A DNA stretch of 36,548 bases. Source: a virus. The notes below the pieces were generated by a model. The model had not been told where the DNA came from. It saw only the letters and a program-made list of their open reading frames with translations, and searched no databases. Position 1 is the first letter of the stretch; every line of letters starts with the position of its first letter. Where the stretch lies: the IMG/VR virus record IMGVR_UViG_3300050821_004022, positions 1 to 36,548 of that record; one strand, given 5' to 3'. The translations under genes and the position numbers were made by a program. This document shows, piece after piece, positions 19,270 through 26,371 of the stretch.

Positions 19270-19475
19270 TCGACTCGTTCCACATCGCACTGCATCGGAT
19301 GATCAGCGAGGAGATCGCCAGTCGCATGACGAACTTGGCGGCTGGCGCCGCCGCTGATTACTCGGCTTACCAGAAGCGAGTCGGTGAGATAACGGGATTC
19401 AATGCGGTCCTGGCCATGTGTCAACAAATCGAGGAAACGCGTTACGGTAGTCCGAAAGAGGGAGATGAACTCTAA
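19266..19475 (+). CDS. small helical protein
   Basis: A 69-aa helical protein (FHIALHRMISEEIASRM and onward) with a C-terminal AMCQQIEETRYG helix. It overlaps the HAD gene by 4 bases and the Cpn10-like gene by 1 base. Small proteins of this pattern occur before scaffold genes in podoviruses, but no function is established. Confidence 0.6.
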   Translation: MIDSFHIALHRMISEEIASRMTNLAAGAAADYSAYQKRVGEITGFNAVLAMCQQIEETRYGSPKEGDEL

Positions 19476-19885
19476 TGCCGTTTATGCTGATGGAACACGA
19501 GAACGATCCTCGTCAGGTGATTTACAAGAAGATCGGGATGAAGAAGCTGGGAGAACTTCCTGGTTTCAAGCTCTTGCGCAACGACGTATTGCTCGGCGTG
19601 TACGAGAGGCCGGAGAAGACGAAGAGCGGCATCCATCTACCGGATTCGACGCGTAATGAAGATTCCATGCAAGGCAAAGCAGCGCTGGTCTTGGCTCTTG
19701 GACCAACCGCCTTTGTGTCTGACGAGCATGTCACCTTTCACCCAGAACAGAAGGTCGGAGTTGGCGACTGGGTGTCGATTTGGGTTAGCGATGGTCGCAA
19801 GATCGTAATAAATGGGCAACTGTGCCGGATCATTAGAGACCAAGACGTGGTGCTTTCTATACCATCGCCTGATTCGGTGTGGTAA
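19475..19885 (+). CDS. GroES-like co-chaperonin (Cpn10)
   Basis: A 136-aa protein resembling the GroES fold. The mobile-loop-like region VLLGVYERPEKTKSGIHLP with SGI is followed by GKAALVLALGP, a V-GDWVSIWVSDGRKI barrel segment, and a C-terminal IRDQDVV strand like the IxxxDIL of Cpn10. It is longer than GroES (97 aa), as in phage versions such as T4 gp31, which replaces GroES when host GroEL folds the capsid protein. Position just before scaffold and capsid genes fits this. Confidence 0.82.
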   Translation: MPFMLMEHENDPRQVIYKKIGMKKLGELPGFKLLRNDVLLGVYERPEKTKSGIHLPDSTRNEDSMQGKAALVLALGPTAFVSDEHVTFHPEQKVGVGDWVSIWVSDGRKIVINGQLCRIIRDQDVVLSIPSPDSVW

Positions 19886-19891
19886 ATCTTC

Positions 19892-19926
19892 GGGGCCACA
19901 AGAACGCTGTAACGTTCTGCGGCCCC
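19892..19926 (+). terminator. strong two-part hairpin after the Cpn10 gene
   Basis: GGGGCC / GGCCCC (19892-19897 / 19921-19926) encloses AGAACG / CGTTCT (19901-19906 / 19913-19918). It lies in the 68-base gap between the co-chaperonin and an HNH gene. No T-run follows, so it may be a processing or stabilising structure instead of an intrinsic terminator. Confidence 0.4.
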
Positions 19927-19953
19927 TAACCAAAGCGATCAATGGAGTGATCG

Positions 19954-20541
19954 ATGGCTACAGAGAAGTTATGTGCAGTCGGCGGATGTGGCAAGCCTAC
20001 GATCTGTAAAGGTCTGTGTAATTCTCACTATCTCCGCAAGCGGCGATACGGTGCCCCAAGTTATGTTGCAACTAGGAAAACGAGGAGATTTATTGAGCAG
20101 GCCCTTGCCTATGAGGGTGACAATTGTCTGTTTTGGCCATACAGCAAAAAATACAAGCCATACATTCGTGATGAAGAAGGAAAGCTCATTCCTCTTACGA
20201 GGTTTGTGTGTAGAAAGGCGCATGGTAATGAGCCGACGCCAAAACATGAGGCGGCTCATTCGTGCGGTAATGGTCAGAAGTTGGCTTGTTGCAATACAAA
20301 GCACCTTCGGTGGGCTACGAGAGTTGAAAATCAAGCTGACAGATTGGAGCACGGAACGCACAATCGTGGCGAGAAATGCGGCTCTGCCAAGCTCTCTGAA
20401 AGAGATGTTCGTAACATTCGGGGACTGTTGGCGGCTGGACTCGGCTGTTATGAAATTGCCGAAGATTATTCGATGTCTGCCGGCGCTATCTATCACATTT
20501 TACGTGGCACAACATGGGCATGGTTAGATCAAGGAAGCTAA
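19954..20541 (+). CDS. HNH homing endonuclease
   Basis: A 195-aa free-standing endonuclease. An N-terminal Cys/His knuckle (CGKPTICKGLCNSHYLRK) is followed by an HNH core (HEAAHSCGNGQKLACCNTKH, then LRWAT-x-x-EN), and a C-terminal helix-turn-helix (LSERDVRNIRGLLAAG with EIAEDYSMSAGAIYHIL) for target reading. It sits alone between the Cpn10 and scaffold genes, ends 3 bases before the latter, and is AT-richer than its neighbours, as expected for a mobile intruder. Confidence 0.88.
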   Translation: MATEKLCAVGGCGKPTICKGLCNSHYLRKRRYGAPSYVATRKTRRFIEQALAYEGDNCLFWPYSKKYKPYIRDEEGKLIPLTRFVCRKAHGNEPTPKHEAAHSCGNGQKLACCNTKHLRWATRVENQADRLEHGTHNRGEKCGSAKLSERDVRNIRGLLAAGLGCYEIAEDYSMSAGAIYHILRGTTWAWLDQGS

Positions 20542-20544
20542 GCG

Positions 20545-21639
20545 ATGGCCGAAAACGAAACTGTTGAACTTGAAGACGACGCCGAGGTTGTTATCGACTT
20601 GCCAGATGATGGCGGCGGCGATCAGACCGGGGACAAAGGCGAAGCCGCAGCGGCGCTTGCCGACAGACAGGAAGAGGCCGCCGATGCGCTCAAGGAAGAT
20701 GCCAGCGAAGCTCTCGCACAAGCGATCCGAACTGCGGAAGAAGCTAAGCGAGCTGCTGAGGCTACAGCGGCGTCTGAGCGCTCTCGGCGTGAGGATGCCG
20801 AGAGGCGAGCCGCGCAGCGTGAGGCCGAAGCGCAAGCCGCGGTAGAGCGAGCTGAGACCAGCGAGATAGCTGTCATCACGCACGGCATTGAGGCTGCAAC
20901 GCGAGAAGTCGCGTCTTATGGTTCGGCCTTCCAGAAGGCGATGGAAGACGGCGAGTTCGCCAAGGCAACAGAGGCACAAGTTGCGCTCGGCAAGGCCACG
21001 TCGAAGCTTGACAGGCTGGAAGCGCAGAAGGCCGACTACGAGTCGGGTAAGACGAAACGGGCTATGCCATCGCGCGATACCGGCGGCCCTGTCGAATCCA
21101 CCGCGCCGTCACGTCAGAACGTGGTCGAAGCATATCTGTCTGGCTATGATCTACAGGCGCAGAACTGGCTACGCTCGCATCCCGAGTGTTTGCCGCCGCG
21201 CGTTCGGACGCCAGATGGTGCAGTCCTCGAACTCGGTGGCGACCAGAAGAAACACAACATGATGATGGCTGGTCACCACGATGCGCTGGCCAAGGGCTAT
21301 GCGCTCAACTCGGAAGATTACTTCCGCACGATCGAGGAACACACTGGTCATCGCAAGGCGGCCGAAACTACTGCCGCGACGAACAACAACAAAGGAGGCG
21401 TTGTGCCTGAAAGCAGAGCGGCGCGAACGCGTCCTGCGTCGCCATCGGCGCCGGTCAGTCGCAGCGAGACACCCGGCGAATCGCCGAGGTCGCCAACGCG
21501 AGTTACGCTGAACAGGGATCAGCAAGAGGCCGCGCGCATCAGTTACCCGCACAAGTCAACGAAGGAAGCCTACGCTCTCTACGCCAAGGAACTGATCGAG
21601 GCGCAGAAGGAAGGCAAGATCGGGAGGCTGACACATTGA
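20545..21639 (+). CDS. scaffold protein
   Basis: A 364-aa, Ala/Glu-rich protein expected to guide capsid assembly and then leave the prohead. An acidic N-terminus is followed by a long coiled coil (residues about 35-110, EAAAALADRQEEAADALKED onward), a second helix (EFAKATEAQVALGKATSKL), a middle region with YLSGYDLQAQNWLRSHPEC, and a conserved tail VTLNRDQQEAARISYPHKS followed by YAKELIEAQ. It lies between portal and capsid, the usual position. The tail is shared with the protein at 22707. Confidence 0.75.
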   Translation: MAENETVELEDDAEVVIDLPDDGGGDQTGDKGEAAAALADRQEEAADALKEDASEALAQAIRTAEEAKRAAEATAASERSRREDAERRAAQREAEAQAAVERAETSEIAVITHGIEAATREVASYGSAFQKAMEDGEFAKATEAQVALGKATSKLDRLEAQKADYESGKTKRAMPSRDTGGPVESTAPSRQNVVEAYLSGYDLQAQNWLRSHPECLPPRVRTPDGAVLELGGDQKKHNMMMAGHHDALAKGYALNSEDYFRTIEEHTGHRKAAETTAATNNNKGGVVPESRAARTRPASPSAPVSRSETPGESPRSPTRVTLNRDQQEAARISYPHKSTKEAYALYAKELIEAQKEGKIGRLTH

Positions 21640-21932
21640 GTACGACAGCGGTTACTGAAATAGGCAAGTGCCGTTGGTGCGGCATGATCCATGGGCCGAT
21701 GTGCCCGAGCGTCAAGGCCATTGAGTATCATGCTGACGGCGTGACGGTTAAGCGTGTTGAGTTTGTCCATGCTGGATATGGCACGATTAACTCAGGTAAC
21801 GTCCGGCTACAACCAACAACCCCACCAACGATCGCTGAATTGGAAGCCATCCTCAACAGTGAGGATGATCGCAAGGTTTGGATCAATACAGATGGGAGCG
21901 TGACCGTAAATGAACCAAGCACAGCCAGGTAA
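21636..21932 (+). CDS. small Cys-motif phage protein
   Basis: A 98-aa protein with CRWCGMIHGPMCPSVKAIEY (residues 12-31), a probable zinc knuckle followed by a strand-rich VTVKRVEF segment. The TTG start overlaps the scaffold TGA and has a GGGAGG site 8 bases upstream, which supports it. Similar proteins are frequent in phage structural operons; role unknown. Confidence 0.65.
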   Translation: MSTTAVTEIGKCRWCGMIHGPMCPSVKAIEYHADGVTVKRVEFVHAGYGTINSGNVRLQPTTPPTIAELEAILNSEDDRKVWINTDGSVTVNEPSTAR

Positions 21933-22467
21933 GCGCCCACAGGGAGCGCCAGCGGCGCCGATCGCGCCAAGTCGCGGCACACAGCACGTCCCCGAGCACA
22001 AAGCCGCCGGCCCGGAGCCCCAGCACGATCCTGTGCACGCGCACGTCCAGCGCATCAGGCGCCGCCGCGGTGGTGCTGGCCAGGACAATCCGTTCGAGCT
22101 TCCGATGGATCAAATCCCGGAAGGGTCGAGCTACGAGTGGAAGCGTTGGAGCAACGTCGGCGCGCAGGACCCGTTCTACATCGCCTCGATGCGTGACCAG
22201 GGTTGGGAGCCTGTCGATCCCAAGCGTCACCCCAATTGGGTTCCGCCCGGCTATAACGATCCGTACATCCTCAAAGGCGGCATGATCCTCATGGAAAGGC
22301 CGATGGAGTTGACGGAGGAGGCGAAGCGCGAAGCGCGGCAGGCTGCTCAAGCGCAGATATCCTTCCAGGAACAGCGTCTCGGCATCACCCCCAAAGACAC
22401 TCTCAGCCGCGATCTCGTGAAGCCCAAGATCGTGAAAGAGATTGGCCGGATGGTCGTCGAGGACTGA
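21910..22467 (+). CDS. scaffold-region phage protein (paralogue A)
   Basis: A 185-aa protein. The first 60 residues are a basic, Pro/His-rich disordered region. Residues about 62-150 (IPEGSSYEWKRWS, GWEPVDPKRHP, GGMILMERPMELTEEAKREA) match the N-terminal half of the protein at 22707, so the two are paralogues. The conserved IPEG-SYEWKR-W-GWEPV core is found in uncharacterised phage proteins next to capsid genes. It starts 23 bases inside the previous gene. Confidence 0.7.
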   Translation: MNQAQPGKRPQGAPAAPIAPSRGTQHVPEHKAAGPEPQHDPVHAHVQRIRRRRGGAGQDNPFELPMDQIPEGSSYEWKRWSNVGAQDPFYIASMRDQGWEPVDPKRHPNWVPPGYNDPYILKGGMILMERPMELTEEAKREARQAAQAQISFQEQRLGITPKDTLSRDLVKPKIVKEIGRMVVED

Positions 22468-22495
22468 GCGTTCAGCCGCATCCGAGGACTGGGTC

Positions 22496-22696
22496 ATGTC
22501 CCGTAAGAAGCCTGAACCAAAGCGCCTCAAGCACCCCGTCACCACATGGTTGACGGATGGCGACTACGATGCGCTCAAATACGTTGCGCAGTGCCACGGC
22601 GTAGCCGCATCGTCGTACATGCGTGCCGTGATCATTGACGCCTTGGCGGATGAAAAGCCGATGCGGGATCAGCGGGTGTTGATGGCGACGGCGTGA
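22496..22696 (+). CDS. ribbon-helix-helix DNA-binding protein
   Basis: A 66-aa protein. HPVTTWLTDGDYDALKYVAQ and the following HGVAASSYMRAVIIDAL show one strand and two helices, the pattern of Arc/CopG/MetJ-type ribbon-helix-helix repressors that bind DNA as dimers. The ATG at 22496 is preferred over the open upstream frame, which lies in a spacer. It sits between the two paralogues A and B, so it may have come with the duplication. Confidence 0.75.
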   Translation: MSRKKPEPKRLKHPVTTWLTDGDYDALKYVAQCHGVAASSYMRAVIIDALADEKPMRDQRVLMATA

Positions 22697-22706
22697 GGAA
22701 GACTTT

Positions 22707-23306
22707 ATGACATTTGAGATTCCGTCTGATCGTATTCCTGAAGGTTTGAGTTACGAGTGGAAACGTTGGTCTGTCATGGGTGATCATGACCCATCCGACT
22801 TAGCCTCGCTAAGGCAGAGGGGATGGGAGCCTGTAAGCCCCAAAGACCAACCAAGTTTAGTGTCGCCTGAACATCATGGTCCCCACATCATTAGTGGCGG
22901 CATGATTCTAATGCAGCGGCCCATTGAACTTACCGAGAAGGCCAAAGAAGAATCTAGGAAGCTGTTTCTGGACACGATGGCCACACTGAAACGAATCCTA
23001 GATGGAGAAGGAGAAGGGTTTTCGGATTTTAGATACAAGACGGAGTCTGATCGCCTTTGGCTCGACAAAATTCTTAATGTTGACGACGCAACGGAGGAGG
23101 ATGGCGGTAGTGGGACTGTCATTATTACAGTCCCGGCACGTGTGCACCTTAGTTTTGATCAGCAAGACGCGGCTCAAGTAACCTACCCTGGTGTAAGTAA
23201 AACGAAGGCGCATGTAGCGTATGCTCGGGAACTTGTTCAGATGCAGATGAATCGGTTGGATTTGTATTCAACGCTATTAAAGGCTCTGTTGAGTGTTAGG
23301 AGTTGA
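22707..23306 (+). CDS. chimeric paralogue B: paralogue A core plus scaffold tail
   Basis: A 199-aa protein. Residues about 1-95 match paralogue A (IPEGLSYEWKRWS, GWEPVSPK, GGMILMQRPIELTEKAKEES). The C-terminal about 40 residues (VHLSFDQQDAAQVTYPGVS, then YARELVQMQ) match the end of the scaffold protein at 20545. The middle is unique. The DNA is visibly richer in A/T and uses different synonymous codons from paralogue A, suggesting it came from a related phage and not from fresh duplication. Confidence 0.72.
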   Translation: MTFEIPSDRIPEGLSYEWKRWSVMGDHDPSDLASLRQRGWEPVSPKDQPSLVSPEHHGPHIISGGMILMQRPIELTEKAKEESRKLFLDTMATLKRILDGEGEGFSDFRYKTESDRLWLDKILNVDDATEEDGGSGTVIITVPARVHLSFDQQDAAQVTYPGVSKTKAHVAYARELVQMQMNRLDLYSTLLKALLSVRS

Positions 23307-23528
23307 TTGTCTAAAGTAGTCAAGCCATTGCCCCATTGTATGTTCCTAAAAACATCCTGTAGTATGCCGCAGTTCCTGACGCACCACGAGATGTGTCAGA
23401 GGGGTTGACCGCGCTGGTTGCCCGGATGCCAAGGCCCGCCGCGTCGGGTTCATAAAGCTTCCATCCTAAACCACAGGCTGATTCTGTTTGGTGTCGCGTG
23501 TGCGCGAACCGAGCTGCTGAGGTCAACG
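23307..23528 (+). promoter_or_regulatory. capsid operon leader with shared 12-mer, copy 2
   Basis: A 222-base gap without a convincing gene. It holds TTGTCTAAAGTAGTCA at 23307-23322, whose last 12 bases are identical to the element before the portal gene, and hairpin-forming text CTGAC / GTCAG and CCCG / CGGG further on. No good -35/-10 pair is seen. Likely contains the promoter for the capsid genes. Confidence 0.5.
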
Positions 23529-24143
23529 ATGGCGAACACTGCTGGTTTCTTCGGATTTCGCAGGTGGGGTGTAGCCTCGGGGCCGCCCAACTTTGCGTTC
23601 AACTCTAATCCTCCGTACCGCATCGCGGCAGGGTATGCCACGGCGATCTTCTTCGGCGATGCTGTTCGCATGAACACAACCGGACCATCAGGATTCATAG
23701 AGCAATGGACTCATGGAGATGGCGCCACGGCTGCAAAGATACTGGCCGGCATCTTTGTCGGTTGCCAGTACTTCTCGACCGGTCAGCAAAAGACGGTCTG
23801 GAACCGTTACTGGCCAGGGAGCGATGCGACCGGCGATGTGACGGCGTACGTCGTCGATGATCCGGCAGCCCAGTGGGTTGTTCAGGCCAATGCCGGGCCG
23901 ATCAACTACACGAGCATTGGGGCAACTGCCGACATCCCGTCTGCTGCTCCTACCGGGAACACTACAACTGGAATTTCCGGTATGTCGTTGGACACGCCAA
24001 CGACAACGAACACGTTTCCGTTCAAGGTGATGAATCTGATTACTACGCCGCCCACTGCGAACGGCTCCGACATCACGACAGCGAACAACTACGTGGTCGT
24101 GTCCTTCAACAACTTGCTTGGCAGGTCGCTGTTCGGAGTCTGA
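23529..24143 (+). CDS. putative capsid decoration or minor head protein
   Basis: A 204-aa, Thr/Asn/Gly-rich, strand-rich protein (MANTAGFFGFRRWGVASGPP and onward) with no charged clusters, ending SFNNLLGRSLFGV. It lies 3 bases before the major capsid gene and has a GAGG ribosome site. Composition and position suggest a virion surface or capsid-stabilising protein; no named family is certain. The frame is open to 23418, but the upstream stretch belongs to the leader. Confidence 0.6.
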   Translation: MANTAGFFGFRRWGVASGPPNFAFNSNPPYRIAAGYATAIFFGDAVRMNTTGPSGFIEQWTHGDGATAAKILAGIFVGCQYFSTGQQKTVWNRYWPGSDATGDVTAYVVDDPAAQWVVQANAGPINYTSIGATADIPSAAPTGNTTTGISGMSLDTPTTTNTFPFKVMNLITTPPTANGSDITTANNYVVVSFNNLLGRSLFGV

Positions 24144-24146
24144 TCC

Positions 24147-25073
24147 ATGGCTATCAACGTCGCCGCAATCCGCGATCTTCTCCTTCCTGGCCTTCGTGGC
24201 GTGGTCGGAGAGTACAAGCAATGGCCTGCCATCTGGCCAAAGCTGTTCGACCAGGGCAAGTCGGAACTCAGCCAAGAGCGCACCGCGTCGATGCGCTTCC
24301 TGCCGCTCGCGCAGCTCAAGACTGACGGTGGCCAGACGGCGTTCGACAACAACGCTGGCGAGGCTTTCGTCTACAACCAGCTTCACACCGGCATCGGCCT
24401 TGGTTACGCGATCACCCGCAACACGATCAGCGACAACCTCTACAAGGCGCAATTCCGGCCGTCGAATCTCGGTTTGCAGCGCAGCTTTGCGCAGACCAAG
24501 GAAATCTACGCCGCAGCCGTCTTCAACAACGCAACCACATTCGACACTACGGTCGGTGGCGATGGTGTGTCCCTGTTGAATACCGCGCATCCGCTGCCAG
24601 CCGGCGGGTCTGGTCCCGCGACCTGGGCAAATACGCCAACGACTCAAGTGGACCTCAACGAGACCACCTTGCTCAATGGCATGATCGCCATCCAGACCGG
24701 CCTCTACGACAACGCCGGCCTCCGTATGATGGCCACGGGCAAGGTGCTCGTCATCCACCCGAACAACGAGCCCGTCGCGATTCGCCTCATCCGCGCCGAG
24801 CTTCGCCCAGGCACCGCGGACAACGATCCGAACGTCATTCCGTCCGTTGCCGGCGGTATCAGCGAATATGTGAAGAACGTCTTCTTCACGTCGCCCTTCC
24901 CCTGGTACATCAAGACGGACCAGCCGGGCTTGCTCTACCTCGAACGCGAGCCGTTCGAGATCGACATGCAAGTCGATTTTACGACGGATAACTTACTTGT
25001 CAAGGGCTGGGAACGCTACTCGTACAACTACAACGACCCGCGCAGTTTGTGGGGCTCGACGCCAACATCGTAA
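24147..25073 (+). CDS. major capsid protein
   Basis: A 308-aa protein with features of the HK97-fold capsid subunit of the Mu gpT-like group: N-terminal arm IRDLLLPGL...WPAIWPKLF, then AFVYNQLHTGIGLGYAITRN, LLNTAHPLPAGG, LVIHPNNEPVAIRLI, a VKNVFFTSPFPWYIKTDQPG turn and a C-terminal strand region ending DPRSLWGSTPTS. It follows scaffold and decoration genes, the standard order. Rich in high-GC codons, consistent with high expression. Confidence 0.85.
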   Translation: MAINVAAIRDLLLPGLRGVVGEYKQWPAIWPKLFDQGKSELSQERTASMRFLPLAQLKTDGGQTAFDNNAGEAFVYNQLHTGIGLGYAITRNTISDNLYKAQFRPSNLGLQRSFAQTKEIYAAAVFNNATTFDTTVGGDGVSLLNTAHPLPAGGSGPATWANTPTTQVDLNETTLLNGMIAIQTGLYDNAGLRMMATGKVLVIHPNNEPVAIRLIRAELRPGTADNDPNVIPSVAGGISEYVKNVFFTSPFPWYIKTDQPGLLYLEREPFEIDMQVDFTTDNLLVKGWERYSYNYNDPRSLWGSTPTS

Positions 25074-25241
25074 TGGCATCAATCACTTAACTGTGGCGAA
25101 CGGTGACAAGTGGTGCCACTAAAATAGTGTCGGAAAACTAGGGCGGCAAAGAAAGTCCAAATAGACCATGGTATGTCGGTTGTGGTGCCTCCCAAAAGCG
25201 GTACGTATTTTACTTGACAAAGATGTTTTAATGGCTTAACT

Positions 25242-25264
25242 GGCGTCCATCAATAGATGGAGCC
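25242..25264 (+). promoter_or_regulatory. hairpin over the HNH gene start
   Basis: GGC-g-TCCATC-AATA-GATGGA-GCC (25242-25264): a 9-bp stem with one bulged G. The GGAG that would serve the start at 25272 lies in the 3' arm. T4 homing endonuclease genes are known to be translationally silenced by such structures. The rest of the 25074-25256 gap holds a TTGACA at 25214 without a good -10 and a CACTA-AAA-TAGTG hairpin. Confidence 0.45.
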
Positions 25265-25271
25265 ATTGGAG

Positions 25272-26330
25272 ATGAGAAAGAAACAAGGTCGGCCGACGCG
25301 CGAAAGGCTTAAGGAGCTGTTTGACTATGATCCTCAGACGGGAGCATTTACGCGCAAAGCTCCTGGCAGGACATGGTCTTGGAGTGGCCACAGGAAATAC
25401 GGTGCGGTTGGCGCTGGCAGAGTGACAGAACTTGGCAACGTGATGATTGCTGTTGATGGACATAGCTTTAGCGGCGGACCTCTGGCGTGGTTTTATATCC
25501 ACGGCAAATGGCCTCGGCGCGTTAGGTACGTCAATGCCGACCCTACCGATTTGAGGATTTCGAATATTGAGGAACTTAATCGGAAGGGCAAAGACATCAA
25601 GGCAACAGTGTTGACCTTGGAGAGGTTGAAAGAGTGCTTGGATTATAGTCCTGAGACTGGCTTGTTTAGCTGGAAGTTGTCGTCAGCTTTGCATGACGTT
25701 GGGGATAGGGCTGGTGGTCGTCACGGTGCTGGTTATCGGCACATTGGGTTGGATTACAAGCGCTATCTTGAGCATCACTTGGCGTGGTTTTACATGACCG
25801 GCGAATGGCCGCAGCACGAAATAGATCATGTAAATCGTGTTCGCGATGACAATCGTTGGTCGAATTTGAGGGATGTTAGCAAAAGCGACAACAGCCACAA
25901 CAAGCCGTTGCATTACCGCAGCAGCAGCGGATTCCCTGGCATTTATCCTCATGGCAACAAATTTAGGGCGCGAATAGAGATACACGGTCTTGTCTTCGAT
26001 CTTGGTAGATTTCGAACAGTAGCCGAGGCTCGTGTTGCTAGGCTTCTTGGCGAGATAGAGCACTTTGGCCGCTGCACGACTTTTGATCACCATCGTGATG
26101 GCCAGTTGCCATCCATCGACGGTGGGTCGGTGCGAATTGAACTGTACACGTCTGATATTCGTGGCGGTCGCTATGATAGTCTGACTGTGTATAATCATCA
26201 TGGAGTCCCTTTCCACGTAAAGGGGCCGGATACGATCTCTGGAATTATAGCTGCGTGGACGTTGGACAGAGATGAAGCCGCCCATTCTTCCGATGCCGAC
26301 GCATCGCGAGGTTTGGAGTCTGACCGATGA
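25272..26330 (+). CDS. tandem-domain HNH homing endonuclease
   Basis: A 352-aa protein with two copies of the same module. Module 1 (residues about 13-105: LKELFDYDPQTGAFTRK, LAWFYIHGKWP) has lost the catalytic motif (VRYVNADP). Module 2 (about 117-215: LKECLDYSPETGLFSWK, LAWFYMTGEWP) keeps HEIDHVNRVRDDNRWSNLR. An AP2-like segment (GFPGIYPHGNKFRARIEI) follows. The last about 80 residues are unrecognised. Start 25272 has a GGAG site; ATG 25257 adds 5 residues. It separates the capsid gene from the next structural gene. Confidence 0.88.
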   Translation: MRKKQGRPTRERLKELFDYDPQTGAFTRKAPGRTWSWSGHRKYGAVGAGRVTELGNVMIAVDGHSFSGGPLAWFYIHGKWPRRVRYVNADPTDLRISNIEELNRKGKDIKATVLTLERLKECLDYSPETGLFSWKLSSALHDVGDRAGGRHGAGYRHIGLDYKRYLEHHLAWFYMTGEWPQHEIDHVNRVRDDNRWSNLRDVSKSDNSHNKPLHYRSSSGFPGIYPHGNKFRARIEIHGLVFDLGRFRTVAEARVARLLGEIEHFGRCTTFDHHRDGQLPSIDGGSVRIELYTSDIRGGRYDSLTVYNHHGVPFHVKGPDTISGIIAAWTLDRDEAAHSSDADASRGLESDR

Positions 26331-26371
26331 GTGCAACTCCCGGATCGGAGCCTGACCGATGAGCGCAACTA
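26314..26371 (+). repeat. 32-bp-period direct repeat at the HNH/structural gene junction
   Basis: GGAGTCTGACCGATGAGTGC followed by AACT and, 32 bases later, GGAGCCTGACCGATGAGCGC followed by AACT. Each copy holds a stop (TGA) and a start (ATGAGxGCAACT, coding MSAT). The first copy gives an 11-codon dead end (MSATPGSEPDR); the second starts the real gene at 26359. This looks like a partial copy of the downstream gene's start left at the endonuclease gene's edge. Confidence 0.6.

Noticed and set aside
23688-24971. 427-aa - strand frame
   Set aside because: Antisense to the decoration and major capsid genes, with no motif and no ribosome site.
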